Position numbers and translations under genes: made by a program
From: Paracholeplasma brassicae
Lineage (GTDB): Bacteria > Bacillota_I > Bacilli_A > Acholeplasmatales > UBA5453
Reading direction: 5' to 3'
Length of the DNA: 64,000 nucleotides
Assembly (NCBI RefSeq): GCF_000967915.1
Contig: NC_022549.1
Span: 310,001-374,000 of the forward strand
The notes under the pieces: model-generated
Database searches by the model: none
Seen by the model: the letters and a program-made list of their open reading frames with translations, nothing else
Told to the model about the DNA's origin: nothing
Part shown: positions 17,424 to 29,013 of the stretch, one piece after another
How positions within the stretch are numbered: the stretch's first letter is position 1
Layout: every line of letters starts with the position of its first letter

Positions 17424-17526
17424 CTAATTTGCCAAAGACAGCAAGTGCGTAAGCTTAATTTCTTGCCGAGGACTAAAAATGACTATTTTTAACCCTCTTT
17501 TGTCTTGGCTTAAGAGGGTTTTAATT
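17424..17526 (+). ncRNA. L10 leader (rplJ-rplL autoregulatory RNA)
   Basis: The stretch contains the L10-leader core, GCCAAAGACAGCAAGTG at 17431 onward and CTTGCCGAGGAC at 17463 onward. A late GTCTTGGC (17502-17509) can pair back with GCCAAAGAC, and this excludes the terminator hairpin that contains it. L10(L12)4 binding the leader is the known mechanism in Firmicutes. Confidence 0.85.
17491..17526 (+). terminator. Terminator/attenuator of the L10 leader
   Basis: AACCCTCTT (17491-17499) pairs with AAGAGGGTT (17512-17520), followed by TTAATTTT. It is mutually exclusive with the GCCAAAGAC-GTCTTGGC pairing. Confidence 0.8.
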
Positions 17527-17551
17527 TTAAATCACATAAGGAGGAAGCCAA

Positions 17552-18049
17552 ATGAAAAGTTCTATCTTAGAACAAAAACAAAGTCAAGTGGCAGCTCTTG
17601 TCGAAAGAATCAATTCTGCAAAGACGATCGTTGCGTTTGATTACCTAGGACTAAGCGTTGCAGCATTTACTAAATTACGTAACGAATTACGTAAAGAAGG
17701 ATGTGATGTTGCCGTATTCAAAAACAACATCGCACGTCGTGCAGTAACTGATTTAGGAATGGAATCTCTTGCAGAGGCATTAGTTGGAGGTAAAGCATTA
17801 GCGTTCGGTTACACAGACGTTATCGCACCAGCTCGTGTGGTATACACATTTGCAAAAGACAATCCAAAAGTTAAAATGAGCGTAGGTATCATTGAAGGCA
17901 AAGCAGCAACGGCTGAAGAAATTACAGCGTTAGCAACATTACCATCATACGAAACATTATTAACACAATTAGCAGCAGGTCTATTAATGCCATTACGCGA
18001 ATTAGCGATTGGATTAAACATGATCTCAAGCGAACAAGAAGCAGCCTAA
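17552..18049 (+). CDS. rplJ: 50S ribosomal protein L10
   Basis: 165 residues. The N-terminal RNA-binding domain includes FDYLGLSVAAFTKLRNELR and the VFKNNIARRA segment; the C-terminal helix would dock L7/L12 dimers. It follows the L10 leader and AAGGAGG, and lies 49 bp before rplL. Confidence 0.96.
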   Translation: MKSSILEQKQSQVAALVERINSAKTIVAFDYLGLSVAAFTKLRNELRKEGCDVAVFKNNIARRAVTDLGMESLAEALVGGKALAFGYTDVIAPARVVYTFAKDNPKVKMSVGIIEGKAATAEEITALATLPSYETLLTQLAAGLLMPLRELAIGLNMISSEQEAA

Positions 18050-18098
18050 CCAATTTTTAAAAACAATACACTACAAACTTAAAGGAGAATAAATTAAC

Positions 18099-18467
18099 AT
18101 GGCTAAATTAACAAAAGCAGCTTTTATTGAAGCATTAAAAGAAATGACTATTCTTGAAATCAAAGAATTAGTTGACGGACTAAAAGAAGAATTCGGTATT
18201 GACCCATCTGCAGTATCAGCAGCTCCAGCAGCAGCTGCAGCAGTAGTTGAAGAACAAACAGAATTCAATGTAATCTTAAAATCATTCGGTGCTAACAAGA
18301 TTGCAGTTATCAAAGTAGTAAGAGAATTAACAGGTCTTGGACTTGCTGACGCTAAGAAAGTAGCAGAAACTGCTGACGCTGTTGTCAAAGAAAACGTTAA
18401 GAAAGAAGACGCTGAAGCGGCTAAAGCAGCTTTAATGGAAGCTGGCGCAACTGTTGAAATTAAATAA
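18099..18467 (+). CDS. rplL: 50S ribosomal protein L7/L12
   Basis: 122 residues: N-terminal dimerisation helices, an Ala-rich hinge (about residues 38-50), and a C-terminal factor-binding domain with [20 protein letters not shown]. It recruits and stimulates translational GTPases. A strong terminator follows. Confidence 0.97.
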   Translation: MAKLTKAAFIEALKEMTILEIKELVDGLKEEFGIDPSAVSAAPAAAAAVVEEQTEFNVILKSFGANKIAVIKVVRELTGLGLADAKKVAETADAVVKENVKKEDAEAAKAALMEAGATVEIK

Positions 18468-18482
18468 TTAACAACATCGAAT

Positions 18483-18507
18483 AAACCTGAGTACACCTCA
18501 GGTTTTT
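18483..18507 (+). terminator. Terminator after rplL
   Basis: AAACCTGAG/CTCAGGTTT, a perfect 9-bp stem with loop TACAC, followed by a T-run. Confidence 0.88.
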
Positions 18508-18528
18508 CGCTTTATACTGAGGTAACAT

Positions 18529-19125
18529 ATGAGTGGACATTATTTTAAGAATAATCCAGCGTTAAAACATGCTTACCAGTCGTACACAATTGAACTTAAC
18601 GGTCATCAGTACCGTTTTTTGACTGATGCAGGCGTCTTCTCAAAAACGTACTTAGATTTTGGGACAAGAAGTTTGTTAGACGTACTTGAAATTGATGATC
18701 AGGCACAAACATTCTTAGACTTGGGTTGCGGGTATGGACCGATTGGCATCTACGTGAAAAAGAACCATCCGAATCTAGAAGTCTATTCAAGTGATGTGAA
18801 TGATCGCGCTGTTTTGCTGGCACAAAAGAATGCAACAGAAAACCAAGTCGTCCTAACAACCATTGTGAGTGACGGATTTAATCATCTAAAAAACACGTTT
18901 GACGTGATTACTTTAAATCCGCCAATCAGAGCGGGAAAAGAAGTCATTTTTAGATTGTACGACGAATCGTTTGAACATTTAACGATTGGTGGCAAACTTT
19001 GGATTGTGATTCAAAAAAAACAAGGGGCAGAATCAACCGTAAAATACTTAACAAATTTATTTGGTAATTGTATGGTTGTTGATAAAAATAAAGGGTATTA
19101 CATCCTGGTTTCAAAAAAGAGCTAG
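18529..19125 (+). CDS. RsmC-like class I methyltransferase
   Basis: A 198-residue Rossmann-fold methyltransferase with SAM motif LDLGCGYGPIGI and the N-base catalytic motif NPPI, as in RsmC-type 16S rRNA guanine-N2 methyltransferases. The position between rplL and rpoB matches ybxB of Bacillus. It is single-domain, so shorter than E. coli RsmC. The target base is not proven. It starts 22 bp after the rplL terminator and would be expressed by read-through; no separate promoter was found. Confidence 0.85.
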   Translation: MSGHYFKNNPALKHAYQSYTIELNGHQYRFLTDAGVFSKTYLDFGTRSLLDVLEIDDQAQTFLDLGCGYGPIGIYVKKNHPNLEVYSSDVNDRAVLLAQKNATENQVVLTTIVSDGFNHLKNTFDVITLNPPIRAGKEVIFRLYDESFEHLTIGGKLWIVIQKKQGAESTVKYLTNLFGNCMVVDKNKGYYILVSKKS

Positions 19126-19133
19126 ATTTTACC

Positions 19134-19162
19134 TTGACATCTAGTGTTAGTTGTGATAACAT
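19134..19162 (+). promoter_or_regulatory. Promoter of rpoB-rpoC
   Basis: TTGACA at 19134-19139, 17-bp spacer, TAACAT at 19157-19162 with an upstream TGA (extended -10). An 80-nt leader follows. Confidence 0.75.
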
Positions 19163-19241
19163 AGTAAAATGCATAAAGATGCAAAACTTTATATAAATAT
19201 ATAAATGTCAAACCCAAGAAAAATGATAGGAGAGTGGCTAT

Positions 19242-22200
19242 ATGGGATATCGCACCGTACAATACGGGAAGAAAGCAGTTAGACGCAACTACTCAAAAAT
19301 GCGTCACGAGATTGAGTTGCCAGACTTAGTAGAAATTCAAACGAGTTCGTTTGAATGGTTTGTCAACGAGGGGTTAAAAAACTTATTTGACGATTTATCT
19401 CCAATCGAATCTTATAACGGCGATTTTAAACTGTATTTCACGAACCACCGTTTCGAAGAGCCAAAGTATGGCATTACTGATTGTAAAATTAGGGATATTA
19501 ACTATTCCAAACCACTTTTTGTCACTGTAAGACTAGAAAATATTCTTTCTGGTGCGATCATTGAAAAGCAACTTTTCATGGGAGACTTCCCATTCATGAC
19601 GCCAGTTGGAACGTTCATCATTAACGGTGCAGAACGTGTTGTTGTATCTCAAATTGTTCGTTCATCAGGCGTATACTTCACGGGTGATTTTGACAAAAAG
19701 ACCAATACACAACGCTATCTATCTCAAGTCATTCCGACAAGAGGTGCTTGGTTAGAATACGAAATGGGCGCTAAGAACATTTTTTATGGTAAACTAGACC
19801 GCTCTAAGAAAGTTAGCTTCACTTCAATGGTTCAAGCGTTCGGCTTTGACGGAATTGATGAAGTTAAACGTATTTTCCCAACTTACAAGAAAACGTTAGA
19901 AGAAACCTTCAAGAAAGATGAAAAAGAAGGTATTTTAGGCGTCGATGCAGCGATTAATGACTTGTATGCTAAGTTAAGACAAGGTGAAAAAATTCCTGTT
20001 GAAGCTGCTAAAGACTTCATTCGTTTACGTTTATTCGATCCAAGAAGATATGATTTAGAAGACGTTGGTCGTTACAAATTCAATCTTAAATTGGACGTGG
20101 CTTCACGTTTGATGAGTATTGCACAAGGTGTACCTTACCACAACAATCCAGTGGTCTATAAGTATGCTCAAGACGTCATCAATCCAATGACAAGAGAAGT
20201 CATCATTAAAAAAGATCAAGTCATCGATTATGATTCAATTCAATTACTTAAAAATAACAAAGATGCGATTAGAAAAGTATTACTTCCAAAAGAAAAGAGC
20301 CTTCAAAACGAAACGGAAACTGAAATTTTCGCCGTTAAGACCTCAGACTTATTTGAACAATACATTCATGAGACCATCTATACCATTCCAACCGATGAAA
20401 AAGAGCCTTATGTGTTAGTGAAGAAGGGTGCTAAAGTAACACCTGAACTTCGTAACCAACTCTACAAAAATAGAAATAACATCGTCTTTGAAAAGAATGA
20501 TGGCAACACCACTTACTTTGAAAAAGACGCGCAACGCACTAAGTTAATCCTTGACCTATATGGCAAAATCGATAACGTCGAACCACTCGAATATCAAAAA
20601 GACATGACAGTTACTTCAAACATCGTTAACCTATTAACTGGTGAAATCGTTGTTGAAGCTGGCACGCCAGTGACCGCTGAGGTAAGACAGTTACTCTTAA
20701 TGAACCGTGTTGGTTTAACTTATGAAGGACTTAAATATTTAAGAACATTCATCGACAAAGATATCTTACTAGCGGATGAAACCGTCTTATTCGAAGAAGG
20801 TACGTTAGTAACGGATGAAGTTTACTATCAAATTTACAAGCATATGAATTCGCTAAAAGATCTTAATGATTTAAGATATGCGACGGTTTATGCGAAATTT
20901 GATGTCGATATTCTAGATGATTACCGCAGACATGAAACAGCGGAACAAAAACTAGAACACAAACCACTTATCTTTGCTGGTCAAGAAATCACCGAAGATG
21001 ATTTATTAGAACTTCAAAGACATCGTAATAAATTAGACGAACAAGTCATTAAATACTTCTTAGTCGTTGGTAAGAAAAACGAATTCTACCGCAAAGAATC
21101 ACAAAGAAGAGATGTGTTTGTTGAAACCATCTTAGTGAAACCTGCAAAAGAAAAAGAAGATCCAAAAGAAATCATCGAAATTCTAGGTAACGATTCAAGA
21201 GAAGAACGTAACCACGTGACGGTTTCTGATATTATTGCCACAATGAGCTATTACTTGAATCTTTACGATAACGTTGGTGACTTAGATGACATCGACCACT
21301 TATCAAACCGCCGTCTACGTTTAATTGGTGAACTGTTAAAGAACCAATTTAGAATCGGTCTTGCTAAGCTTGAAAAGAACATTAAAGATAAGATGTCAAC
21401 GGCAGACGCTAGAGAAACGACACCACAATCGTTAATCAATATCAAGCCATTAACGGCATCATTAAAAGAATTCTTCGGTAGTTCACAGTTGTCTCAGTTC
21501 ATGGATCAAATCAATCCACTGGCTGAATTAACACAAAAACGTAGAGTTTCTGCTTTAGGTACGGGTGGTCTTGCAAGAGACAGAGCCGGTGTTGAAGTGC
21601 GTGACGTTCACGAATCGCACTACGGTCGTATTTGTCCAATTGAAACACCAGAAGGTCCATCAATCGGGTTAATTAGCTCACTTGCTTCTTACGCGAAGGT
21701 TGACCGTTATGGCTTTATTCAAACCCCATACTTAACCGTCGATTTTACGGATCCAAATAACCCAACCGTTTCAAATGAATACATTTACCTAACGGCTGGT
21801 GAAGAAGAAAAATTCGTTATCGCTTCTGCAAACTCCCCATTAGACGAACAAGGTCATTTCATTAATGATACCGTCATTGGACGTTTGAATGGTGCAACCA
21901 ACGAATTTAAAATTACCGATGTACACTACATGGACGTCTCACCTAAACAAATTGTTTCGGTTGCGACATCAACCATTCCATTCCTAGAACACGATGACGC
22001 ATCACGTGCCCTAATGGGTGCCAACATGCAACGTCAAGCCGTGCCTCTACTAGTACCAGATTCACCAATCGTTGGTACAGGGGTTGAATACCGTGCAGCA
22101 AAAGACTCAGGTAGTGCACTTGTTTCTTCAGTTGATGGCGTCGTCACTTACGCGGATGGTAAGAAAATTATCATCGCTGTGAAACCTGAGGCAAGCATTA

Positions 22201-23696
22201 AAACCCCAAGAGGAAAAGTGGTTTATGACCACAATGAAGAATTCAACTGGGAAGCTTATGACCTATTAAGACAAGCGAAAATGACTGACTTATTGGTATT
22301 TAAGAACTATGAGTTAACGCAATTCTTGCGTTCAAACCAAGACACAGCTATCCTTCAAAAACCAATCGTTGAGATCGGTGAAAACATCAAGAAGGGTGAT
22401 GTGATTGCGGATGGTCCATCCATTAGTAATGGGGAATTAGCACTTGGAAGAAACGTTACCGTGGCATTCATGACATGGGAAGGCTATAACTATGAAGATG
22501 CCGTCATCATGAGTGAAGACCTAGTAAAATACGACGTGTATACCTCAATTCACATTGATGAACACCAAGTCGAATCAAGAGATACTAAATTAGGTAAAGA
22601 AGAAATCACTAGAGAAATCCCTAACGCCTCACTCGATGCGCTTAAATACTTAGATGACCGTGGGATTATCATTCCAGGTACCGAAGTTAAAGAAGGCGAT
22701 ATCTTAGTTGGTAAGATCACACCTAAAGGATTAAGCGAACCAACACCAGAAGAAAAACTACTACAAGCCATCTTTAATGAGAAGGCAAGAGAAGTTAGAG
22801 ATACGTCATTAAAAGTACCTCACGGTGGTGGCGGTATCGTTCATTCAATCCAATATTTCTCAAAATCAAACGGCGATGAATTAGCACCTGGTGTTAATGA
22901 AGTTATCCGTGTCTATATTGTTAAGAAACGTAAAATTAACGAAGGGGACAAAATGGCTGGACGACATGGTAATAAAGGGGTTATCTCCAAAATATTACCA
23001 AGAGAAGACATGCCATACATGGCGGATGGGACACCAGTCGACATCATGCTTAACCCACTAGGGGTTCCTTCTCGTATGAACATCGGACAAGTACTTGAAA
23101 TTCACTTAGGTATGGCAGCTAAAAAGCTTGGCTTAAAAGTTGCAACACCTGTGTTTGACGGTCTTGAACAAAACGATTTAAATGATATCTTAAAAGAAGC
23201 TGGTATGGCACCTGATGGTAAGCAAGTCTTATACGACGGACGTACTGGTGAACCATACGAAAATAGAATTTCAGTTGGTATCATGTACATGATCAAACTA
23301 AGCCACATGGTCGACGACAAACTTCACGCTAGAAGCGTTGGGCCATACACACTTGTTACGCAACAACCAATGGGTGGTAAAGCTCAAAATGGTGGACAAC
23401 GTTTCGGGGAAATGGAAGTTTGGGCATTGTATGCGTATGGAGCTGCTCATACCTTAAAAGAAATTCTAACCGTTAAGTCTGATGACATCATTGGACGTAA
23501 CAAAGTTTATCGTGCGATTACTGATGGTAAACCAATTCCAGAATCACACATCCCTGAATCATTTAGAGTATTAACAAGAGAATTACAATCCCTTGGCTTA
23601 TACGTTGAATTAATTGATGCAGAGACCGGTGAAAACGAAGTGAATAAATCACTAGTCGATCAAACGAACCCATTTGATAGAAGAGGGGGCTTTTAA
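19242..23696 (+). CDS. rpoB: DNA-directed RNA polymerase subunit beta
   Basis: A 1484-residue beta subunit, longer than the usual 1180-1290 of Firmicutes. Conserved signatures are present: the rifampicin pocket [27 protein letters not shown], the [17 protein letters not shown] segment, and the C-terminal [13 protein letters not shown]. Extra length lies mainly at about residues 300-600, where a short module of the type GE-x2-V-x3-G-x2-VT-x-EV recurs about five times. The residue equal to E. coli His526 is Gln (codon 765, 21534-21536), which predicts low rifampicin sensitivity. TAGGAGA precedes the ATG. Confidence 0.97.
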   Translation: MGYRTVQYGKKAVRRNYSKMRHEIELPDLVEIQTSSFEWFVNEGLKNLFDDLSPIESYNGDFKLYFTNHRFEEPKYGITDCKIRDINYSKPLFVTVRLENILSGAIIEKQLFMGDFPFMTPVGTFIINGAERVVVSQIVRSSGVYFTGDFDKKTNTQRYLSQVIPTRGAWLEYEMGAKNIFYGKLDRSKKVSFTSMVQAFGFDGIDEVKRIFPTYKKTLEETFKKDEKEGILGVDAAINDLYAKLRQGEKIPVEAAKDFIRLRLFDPRRYDLEDVGRYKFNLKLDVASRLMSIAQGVPYHNNPVVYKYAQDVINPMTREVIIKKDQVIDYDSIQLLKNNKDAIRKVLLPKEKSLQNETETEIFAVKTSDLFEQYIHETIYTIPTDEKEPYVLVKKGAKVTPELRNQLYKNRNNIVFEKNDGNTTYFEKDAQRTKLILDLYGKIDNVEPLEYQKDMTVTSNIVNLLTGEIVVEAGTPVTAEVRQLLLMNRVGLTYEGLKYLRTFIDKDILLADETVLFEEGTLVTDEVYYQIYKHMNSLKDLNDLRYATVYAKFDVDILDDYRRHETAEQKLEHKPLIFAGQEITEDDLLELQRHRNKLDEQVIKYFLVVGKKNEFYRKESQRRDVFVETILVKPAKEKEDPKEIIEILGNDSREERNHVTVSDIIATMSYYLNLYDNVGDLDDIDHLSNRRLRLIGELLKNQFRIGLAKLEKNIKDKMSTADARETTPQSLINIKPLTASLKEFFGSSQLSQFMDQINPLAELTQKRRVSALGTGGLARDRAGVEVRDVHESHYGRICPIETPEGPSIGLISSLASYAKVDRYGFIQTPYLTVDFTDPNNPTVSNEYIYLTAGEEEKFVIASANSPLDEQGHFINDTVIGRLNGATNEFKITDVHYMDVSPKQIVSVATSTIPFLEHDDASRALMGANMQRQAVPLLVPDSPIVGTGVEYRAAKDSGSALVSSVDGVVTYADGKKIIIAVKPEASIKTPRGKVVYDHNEEFNWEAYDLLRQAKMTDLLVFKNYELTQFLRSNQDTAILQKPIVEIGENIKKGDVIADGPSISNGELALGRNVTVAFMTWEGYNYEDAVIMSEDLVKYDVYTSIHIDEHQVESRDTKLGKEEITREIPNASLDALKYLDDRGIIIPGTEVKEGDILVGKITPKGLSEPTPEEKLLQAIFNEKAREVRDTSLKVPHGGGGIVHSIQYFSKSNGDELAPGVNEVIRVYIVKKRKINEGDKMAGRHGNKGVISKILPREDMPYMADGTPVDIMLNPLGVPSRMNIGQVLEIHLGMAAKKLGLKVATPVFDGLEQNDLNDILKEAGMAPDGKQVLYDGRTGEPYENRISVGIMYMIKLSHMVDDKLHARSVGPYTLVTQQPMGGKAQNGGQRFGEMEVWALYAYGAAHTLKEILTVKSDDIIGRNKVYRAITDGKPIPESHIPESFRVLTRELQSLGLYVELIDAETGENEVNKSLVDQTNPFDRRGGF

Positions 23697-23698
23697 AC

Positions 23699-26600
23699 AT
23701 GGCGAAAGATAAGAAAAATATATCGATCAAAGAGTTAAAATTATCACAAGCAACCACGGATAACTTAAACCTATCTGGGATTGATTATTTGGATGATTTA
23801 AACACATTTACGCTAAAAGAATTAAAATTAATCTTAAAAACAGATCAATCATTTGAAGAAATGGTGCCTGTGTTAAGAAAATACGTGTTACCAGTTTTAA
23901 TTTCAAATCTCGCCCTATCTTCAGAGCTTGAAGAAAGCTTAGAACAAAAAGGCATTACAAAGTTAGAAGACCTATTAGCAATAACAGAACCTGTGCTTTC
24001 TGAAGTGATCGCACAGGACGGTCTGCTTTACGATGAGTTAAACGACTTATTTGAGCTTTATGGCCATAAATTACCTGAAAAGACAAATATCGTTTCTGTC
24101 ACGGAAAAAGCAGAAGAAATCGTTGATAATACGCCAATTAGTGTGGATGCTTATGTCAAAGCACAACAAGCCAACCCAAGATCAAAGGCGTATGGGTCTA
24201 CGGACTATTCACACCTTAAGATTCGTCTAGCCTCACCACAAGAAATCAGAGCATGGAGCTATGGGGAAGTCTTAAAACACGAAACCATCAACTACCGTAC
24301 ACTAAAACCAGAAGAAGGTGGGCTATTCTGTGAGAGAATCTTCGGTCCAACCAAAGATTATCAGTGCGCTTGTGGTAAGAAACGTAACCTTGATAAAGGC
24401 CAAGTTTGTGACAAGTGCGGTGTTGAAATTACCGAATCTAAAGTTAGACGTGAACGTATGGGTCACATTGAACTTGAAGCACCAGTTGTTCATACGTGGT
24501 ACTTAAAGAACTCACCATCACGCCTTGCGTTATTATTAGATATTAAAGCCAAAGACTTAGAAGAAGTGGTTTACTTAGCGTCTTATATCGTGGTAGATCC
24601 AGGCGATACTGGCCTAGCTAAAAAACAAATTTTAAGTGAAATGGAATATAACCAAAAATACGAAGAATTTGGCAACAAATTTAGAGCAATGACCGGGGCA
24701 GAAGCCGTTAAAAAGCTTTTACAAGACATTGATTTAGATAAGGAAGTTAAAACACTTCGTAAAAAACTCAAATCCCCTTCAAAACAAAAACGTGATCGTA
24801 TCATTAAACGTCTTGAAGTGGTGGAAGCATTTAATAATTCAGACAACAAACCAGAATGGATGGTCCTTGATGTCCTTCCTGTGATTCCACCTGACATTCG
24901 TCCGATGGTTGCACTAGACGGTGGACGTTTCGCAACCACAGACCTTAATGACTTGTATCGTCGTATTCTAAACCGTAATAATCGTTTAAAACGTCAAAAA
25001 GAACAAATGGCACCACGTCTAATCATGAAAAATGAAAAACGTATGCTACAAGAAGCCGTTGATGCGTTAATCGATAATGCGAAACGTGGTAAAAAAGCGG
25101 TTGTTGAAAGAAACAGACACTTAAAATCACTTTCGGATATGTTACGTGGTAAACAAGGTCGTTTCCGTCAAAACTTACTTGGTAAGCGTGTGGACTTCTC
25201 AGGTCGTTCGGTTATTATCGTCGGACCAGACTTAGAGATGTACCAATGTGGTATTCCAAGAGAAATGGCAATCACCTTATTTAAACCATTTGTTTTAAAA
25301 GAATTAACCGATGCGTTAGGGTCAATTCAAGCAGCGAAACGTGCGTATGAAGAATTAAATGATGACGCATGGAGTGCCCTTGAAAAAGTCGTGATTGAGC
25401 ACCCGGTATTACTAAACCGTGCCCCAACACTACACAGACTTGGTATCCAAGCGTTCGAACCAAAATTAATTGAAGGTAAAGCAATTCGCTTGCACCCACT
25501 TGTAACACCTGCGTTTAACGCGGACTTTGATGGTGACCAAATGGCGGTCCACGTCCCACTATCACACGAAGCTCAAGCAGAAGCTAGATTATTGATGCTA
25601 GCCTCAAATAACATTCTTAACCCGAAAGACGGTAAGCCAGTTGTTACCCCTTCACAGGATATGGTTTTAGGTAACTATTACTTAACAATCACCCGTAAAG
25701 GCGAGAAAAACGAAGGTCACTTCTATACCGGGTATAATGAAGCATACATGGCTTATAAGAATGGTGAAATTACCCTTCATACACAAATCGTATTTGATCC
25801 AAAAACCATTGGACATGCGTTTACTGAACAACAATTAAACCAATATTTAGTAACAACTTTAGGTAAGGTTATCTTCAACCGAATCTTACCAGAAAGTTTC
25901 CCATACATTAATGAACCAAGTGATGAGAACTTGTATGAAAAAACCCCAGATAAATTCTTCTTTAACAAAGGAACAAATGCCATCGAGTTTATTAATAACT
26001 TAGCAGAGGCTAATCCTTTTGGTAAGAAGTATTTAGGTAAAATCATTGCCCAAGTATTTAAAGAATTCCAAATCACTGATACATCTAGAATGCTAGACCG
26101 CTTAAAAGATTTAGGATTCCAATACTCAACGGTTGCTGGTATTACCGTATCTGCTTCAGACATGAACATCTACTCTCATAAAAAAGAACGTATTGATCAA
26201 GCAGAAACGAAGATTTCACAACTTGAAGAATACTTTGAAGATGGTGTGTTAACCGATCAAGAACGCTACAAACTCGTTGTTGACGAATGGAAGACTGCTC
26301 GTGATGACATCGAAGCTGGTGTTATGAAAGAGTTCGACCACAATAACCACATCTACATGATGTATGATTCAGGTGCGCGTGGATCGAAATCGAACTTCGC
26401 ACAGTTACTTGGTATGCGTGGACTGATGAACAACCCAACCGGGGAAGTCATCGAAATTCCAGTTAAAGCGTCCTTTAGAGAAGGCTTGACCGTATCCGAA
26501 TTCTTTATCTCAACCCATGGTGCGAGAAAAGGGTCAACCGATACCGCGTTAAAAACGGCGGAATCAGGTTACTTAACTAGACGTCTCGTTGACGTTTCAC

Positions 26601-27796
26601 AAGACGTGATCATTGATCAAGAGGATTGTGGCTCATATAAAGGGGTAGTTATGGAAGCCGTTAAGGGTGAGGATGACAAAGAAGTGGTACCTCTATACGA
26701 CCGTATCATCGGACGTTATACGTCTCAACCAGTCTTTGACCCAAGATCTAAGGAACTCATTATTGATAAAAACAAACTGATTTCAAATGAAATTGGTGAA
26801 GACATTATTAAAGCAGGCATTGAATCCGTTGAAATTAGAAGCGTTCTAACCTGTGACTCTGAAAATGGGGTATGTAAACACTGTTATGGTAGAAACCTTG
26901 CAACGAATAAATCCGTTGAAGTAGGGGAAGCCGTCGGGGTAGTTGCTGCGCAATCGATTGGTGAACCTGGTACACAGTTAACCATGCGTACATTCCATAC
27001 CGGTGGGGTGGCATCTGCTGCCGATATCACCGCGGGTCTTCCACGTATTCAAGAATTATTTGAAGCAAGAAAACCTAAAGGACAAGCAACCATTTCAGAA
27101 GTTAGTGGTAAAGTTAGACAAATCGAAACAAAACAAGCTGGTTCAATCGTAACCATCTTAGGCGATTCACAAAACGGTGAAGAACCTAAAGAATACAAAT
27201 ACCAATTAGACGCAAATGCTCAAATACTTGTGAAAAAAGGCCAACAAATTGAAGCGGGCGAAAAACTAAACAAGGGTTCAATTCATCCAAAAGAATTGAT
27301 TCGTGTGTCATCATCTGAAGCCGTGGAAAAATACATCGTCGAAGAAGTGCAAAAAGTTTATCGTTCTCAAGGGGTTGAAATTTCTGACAAACACGTTGAA
27401 ATCATTGTTCGTCAAATGATTCGTAAGATTACCATCATTTATGAAGGTGATACGACATTACTACCTGGATCAAAAGTATCGATTGCTGAATTCAAACGTG
27501 CAAACTTTGAAGCATTCAAAAATCGTGTAAGACCTGCGGTAGGTCAACCAGAATTACTTGGTATTACTAGAGCATCGCTACAATCAGATTCATTCTTATC
27601 AGCGGCTTCCTTCCAAGAAACGACGCGTATCTTAACCGATGCAGCGATTAGAGGAAAAGTCGATGAACTTCATGGCTTAAAAGAAAACGTCATCATTGGT
27701 GGATTAATTCCAGCGGGTACCGGAATCTTGAAAGACAAATTCTTCCATTATGAAAAAGCAGAAGAGTTTGATGAAGAAGACGAATTAGATTTATAA
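23699..27796 (+). CDS. rpoC: DNA-directed RNA polymerase subunit beta'
   Basis: A 1365-residue beta-prime subunit starting 2 bp after rpoB. Catalytic [12 protein letters not shown] lies near residue 606, the first zinc finger CACGKK...CDKCG near 222-242, and the second Cys cluster ([11 protein letters not shown]) near 1050. The canonical start of the family ([13 protein letters not shown]) only appears near residue 178. The preceding region holds two tandem segments (about 8-66 and 67-126) with the pattern I-x-EL-x-LS...L-x3-GI-x2-L-x-DL, closely resembling the alpha-subunit CTD. Role inferred: an extra DNA- or regulator-binding arm on the polymerase. Confidence 0.97.
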   Translation: MAKDKKNISIKELKLSQATTDNLNLSGIDYLDDLNTFTLKELKLILKTDQSFEEMVPVLRKYVLPVLISNLALSSELEESLEQKGITKLEDLLAITEPVLSEVIAQDGLLYDELNDLFELYGHKLPEKTNIVSVTEKAEEIVDNTPISVDAYVKAQQANPRSKAYGSTDYSHLKIRLASPQEIRAWSYGEVLKHETINYRTLKPEEGGLFCERIFGPTKDYQCACGKKRNLDKGQVCDKCGVEITESKVRRERMGHIELEAPVVHTWYLKNSPSRLALLLDIKAKDLEEVVYLASYIVVDPGDTGLAKKQILSEMEYNQKYEEFGNKFRAMTGAEAVKKLLQDIDLDKEVKTLRKKLKSPSKQKRDRIIKRLEVVEAFNNSDNKPEWMVLDVLPVIPPDIRPMVALDGGRFATTDLNDLYRRILNRNNRLKRQKEQMAPRLIMKNEKRMLQEAVDALIDNAKRGKKAVVERNRHLKSLSDMLRGKQGRFRQNLLGKRVDFSGRSVIIVGPDLEMYQCGIPREMAITLFKPFVLKELTDALGSIQAAKRAYEELNDDAWSALEKVVIEHPVLLNRAPTLHRLGIQAFEPKLIEGKAIRLHPLVTPAFNADFDGDQMAVHVPLSHEAQAEARLLMLASNNILNPKDGKPVVTPSQDMVLGNYYLTITRKGEKNEGHFYTGYNEAYMAYKNGEITLHTQIVFDPKTIGHAFTEQQLNQYLVTTLGKVIFNRILPESFPYINEPSDENLYEKTPDKFFFNKGTNAIEFINNLAEANPFGKKYLGKIIAQVFKEFQITDTSRMLDRLKDLGFQYSTVAGITVSASDMNIYSHKKERIDQAETKISQLEEYFEDGVLTDQERYKLVVDEWKTARDDIEAGVMKEFDHNNHIYMMYDSGARGSKSNFAQLLGMRGLMNNPTGEVIEIPVKASFREGLTVSEFFISTHGARKGSTDTALKTAESGYLTRRLVDVSQDVIIDQEDCGSYKGVVMEAVKGEDDKEVVPLYDRIIGRYTSQPVFDPRSKELIIDKNKLISNEIGEDIIKAGIESVEIRSVLTCDSENGVCKHCYGRNLATNKSVEVGEAVGVVAAQSIGEPGTQLTMRTFHTGGVASAADITAGLPRIQELFEARKPKGQATISEVSGKVRQIETKQAGSIVTILGDSQNGEEPKEYKYQLDANAQILVKKGQQIEAGEKLNKGSIHPKELIRVSSSEAVEKYIVEEVQKVYRSQGVEISDKHVEIIVRQMIRKITIIYEGDTTLLPGSKVSIAEFKRANFEAFKNRVRPAVGQPELLGITRASLQSDSFLSAASFQETTRILTDAAIRGKVDELHGLKENVIIGGLIPAGTGILKDKFFHYEKAEEFDEEDELDL

Positions 27797-27812
27797 TATT
27801 TAAATTAGGATG

Positions 27813-27847
27813 GATGCCTCAATAAAAATTGGGGCATCTATTTTTTT
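27813..27847 (+). terminator. Terminator after rpoC
   Basis: GATGCCTCAAT/ATTGGGGCATC, 11 bp with one T-G pair, loop of A residues, then TATTTTTTT. Confidence 0.88.
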
Positions 27848-27891
27848 AAATGAAGAGTTAAACAAATAATATTTTTTCTTGATTAAAAGTA

Positions 27892-27920
27892 TTGACATTA
27901 AGAATCAAAAACGATATAAT
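27892..27920 (+). promoter_or_regulatory. Promoter of rpsL-rpsG-fusA
   Basis: Perfect consensus: TTGACA at 27892-27897, 17-bp spacer, TATAAT at 27915-27920. Confidence 0.9.
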
Positions 27921-27940
27921 TAAAACGCTGTAAAAATGTT

Positions 27941-28020
27941 ATGTCTAAAGGACAGTTTTGGCTAGTTACTACGCCAAAATATATTTTTTGAAAGAAAAAA
28001 GGAACACACGGATATGTGTT
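27941..28020 (+). promoter_or_regulatory. Structured rpsL leader with possible attenuator
   Basis: Hairpin TTTTGGC/GCCAAAA (27956-27979) is followed by TATATTTTTT, which looks like an intrinsic terminator inside the leader. A second hairpin, GAACACA/TGTGTTC (28001-28020), stands just before the Shine-Dalgarno. A 16-codon frame ATG 27941 to TGA 27991 runs across the first hairpin but has no good ribosome site. Regulation by S7 or S12 is possible but not shown. Confidence 0.45.
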
Positions 28021-28043
28021 CTAGAAAGAAAGGAGATCAAATT

Positions 28044-28478
28044 ATGCCTACTATTGCACAATTAGTTAGAAACGGAAGACAAGACAAAGTTACGAAATCT
28101 AAATCACCTTACCTTGGGATTGGATATAATAGCTTACAAAAGAAGGAAACTTCTTTAAACTCACCACAAAAACGTGGGGTTTGTGTCCGTGTTACAACCA
28201 TGACACCAAAGAAACCTAACTCAGCACTACGTAAATACGCTCGTGTTAGATTATCAAACGGTATCGAAGTTAATGCGTACATTCCTGGTGTAGGTCACTC
28301 ATTACAAGAACACAGCGTTGTTTTAATTCGCGGTGGACGTGTAAAAGACTTGCCAGGGGTAAGATATCATATCGTACGTGGTACCCTAGATACATCCGGT
28401 GTTGCTAACCGTAAACAAGCTCGTTCTAAATATGGCGCTAAGCGTCCAAAAGCTGGAAAAGCACCAGTTAAAAAATAA
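28044..28478 (+). CDS. rpsL: 30S ribosomal protein S12
   Basis: 144 residues starting [12 protein letters not shown], with the decoding-centre segments [19 protein letters not shown] and [22 protein letters not shown] places the start at ATG 28044, not at the GTG 28014 in the same frame. The streptomycin-contact Lys of the PKKPNS loop is intact. Confidence 0.97.
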   Translation: MPTIAQLVRNGRQDKVTKSKSPYLGIGYNSLQKKETSLNSPQKRGVCVRVTTMTPKKPNSALRKYARVRLSNGIEVNAYIPGVGHSLQEHSVVLIRGGRVKDLPGVRYHIVRGTLDTSGVANRKQARSKYGAKRPKAGKAPVKK

Positions 28479-28527
28479 AAACTAATAAAAATCATATAGA
28501 TTAATAATCTGAAAGGAGGATGTAAAT

Positions 28528-28998
28528 ATGCCAAGAAAAGGACATATTGCAAAACGTGACGTATTACCTGACCCAATTTACAATTCAAAATTAGTAACTA
28601 GAGTTATCAATACAATCATGTTAGACGGTAAAAAAGGTACTGCTCAAAGTATTCTTTATGGTGCGTTCGATCGCATTAAAGAAGAAACAGGAAGAGACCC
28701 AATCGAAGTATTTAATGAAGCAATGAAAAATATTATGCCAATCCTTGAAGTACGTTCTAGACGTATCGGGGGACAAAACTACCAAGTACCAGTTGAGGTG
28801 CGTCAAGAGCGTAAACAAACGCTTGGATTAAGATGGCTAATCAACTACGCTAGACTACGCCATGAAAAAACAATGGAAGAAAAACTAGCGAAAGAAATTA
28901 TGGACGCTGCTAACGGTACAGGTGCAGCTGTCAAAAAACGTGAAGATACCCATCGTATGGCTGAAGCAAATAAAGCATTTGCTCACTATCGTTGGTAA
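28528..28998 (+). CDS. rpsG: 30S ribosomal protein S7
   Basis: 156 residues starting [23 protein letters not shown], with the typical [12 protein letters not shown] and ALRWLI-like helices and a C-terminal [15 protein letters not shown]. It nucleates assembly of the 30S head. AAAGGAGG precedes the ATG; 15 bp separate it from fusA. Confidence 0.97.
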   Translation: MPRKGHIAKRDVLPDPIYNSKLVTRVINTIMLDGKKGTAQSILYGAFDRIKEETGRDPIEVFNEAMKNIMPILEVRSRRIGGQNYQVPVEVRQERKQTLGLRWLINYARLRHEKTMEEKLAKEIMDAANGTGAAVKKREDTHRMAEANKAFAHYRW

Positions 28999-29013
28999 GA
29001 AGGAGTATAAGTT

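Noticed and set aside
18071-18496. 141-residue antisense ORF over rplL
   Set aside because: Exact mirror of the Ala-rich L7/L12 gene, a common artefact.
18529-19125. RsmC-like gene as a DNA methyltransferase
   Set aside because: No DNA-recognition domain; NPPI motif and rplL-rpoB position favour rRNA methylation.
27941-27991. Leader peptide gene before rpsL
   Set aside because: The 16-codon frame has no Shine-Dalgarno and may simply result from the hairpin sequence; kept only as a remark.
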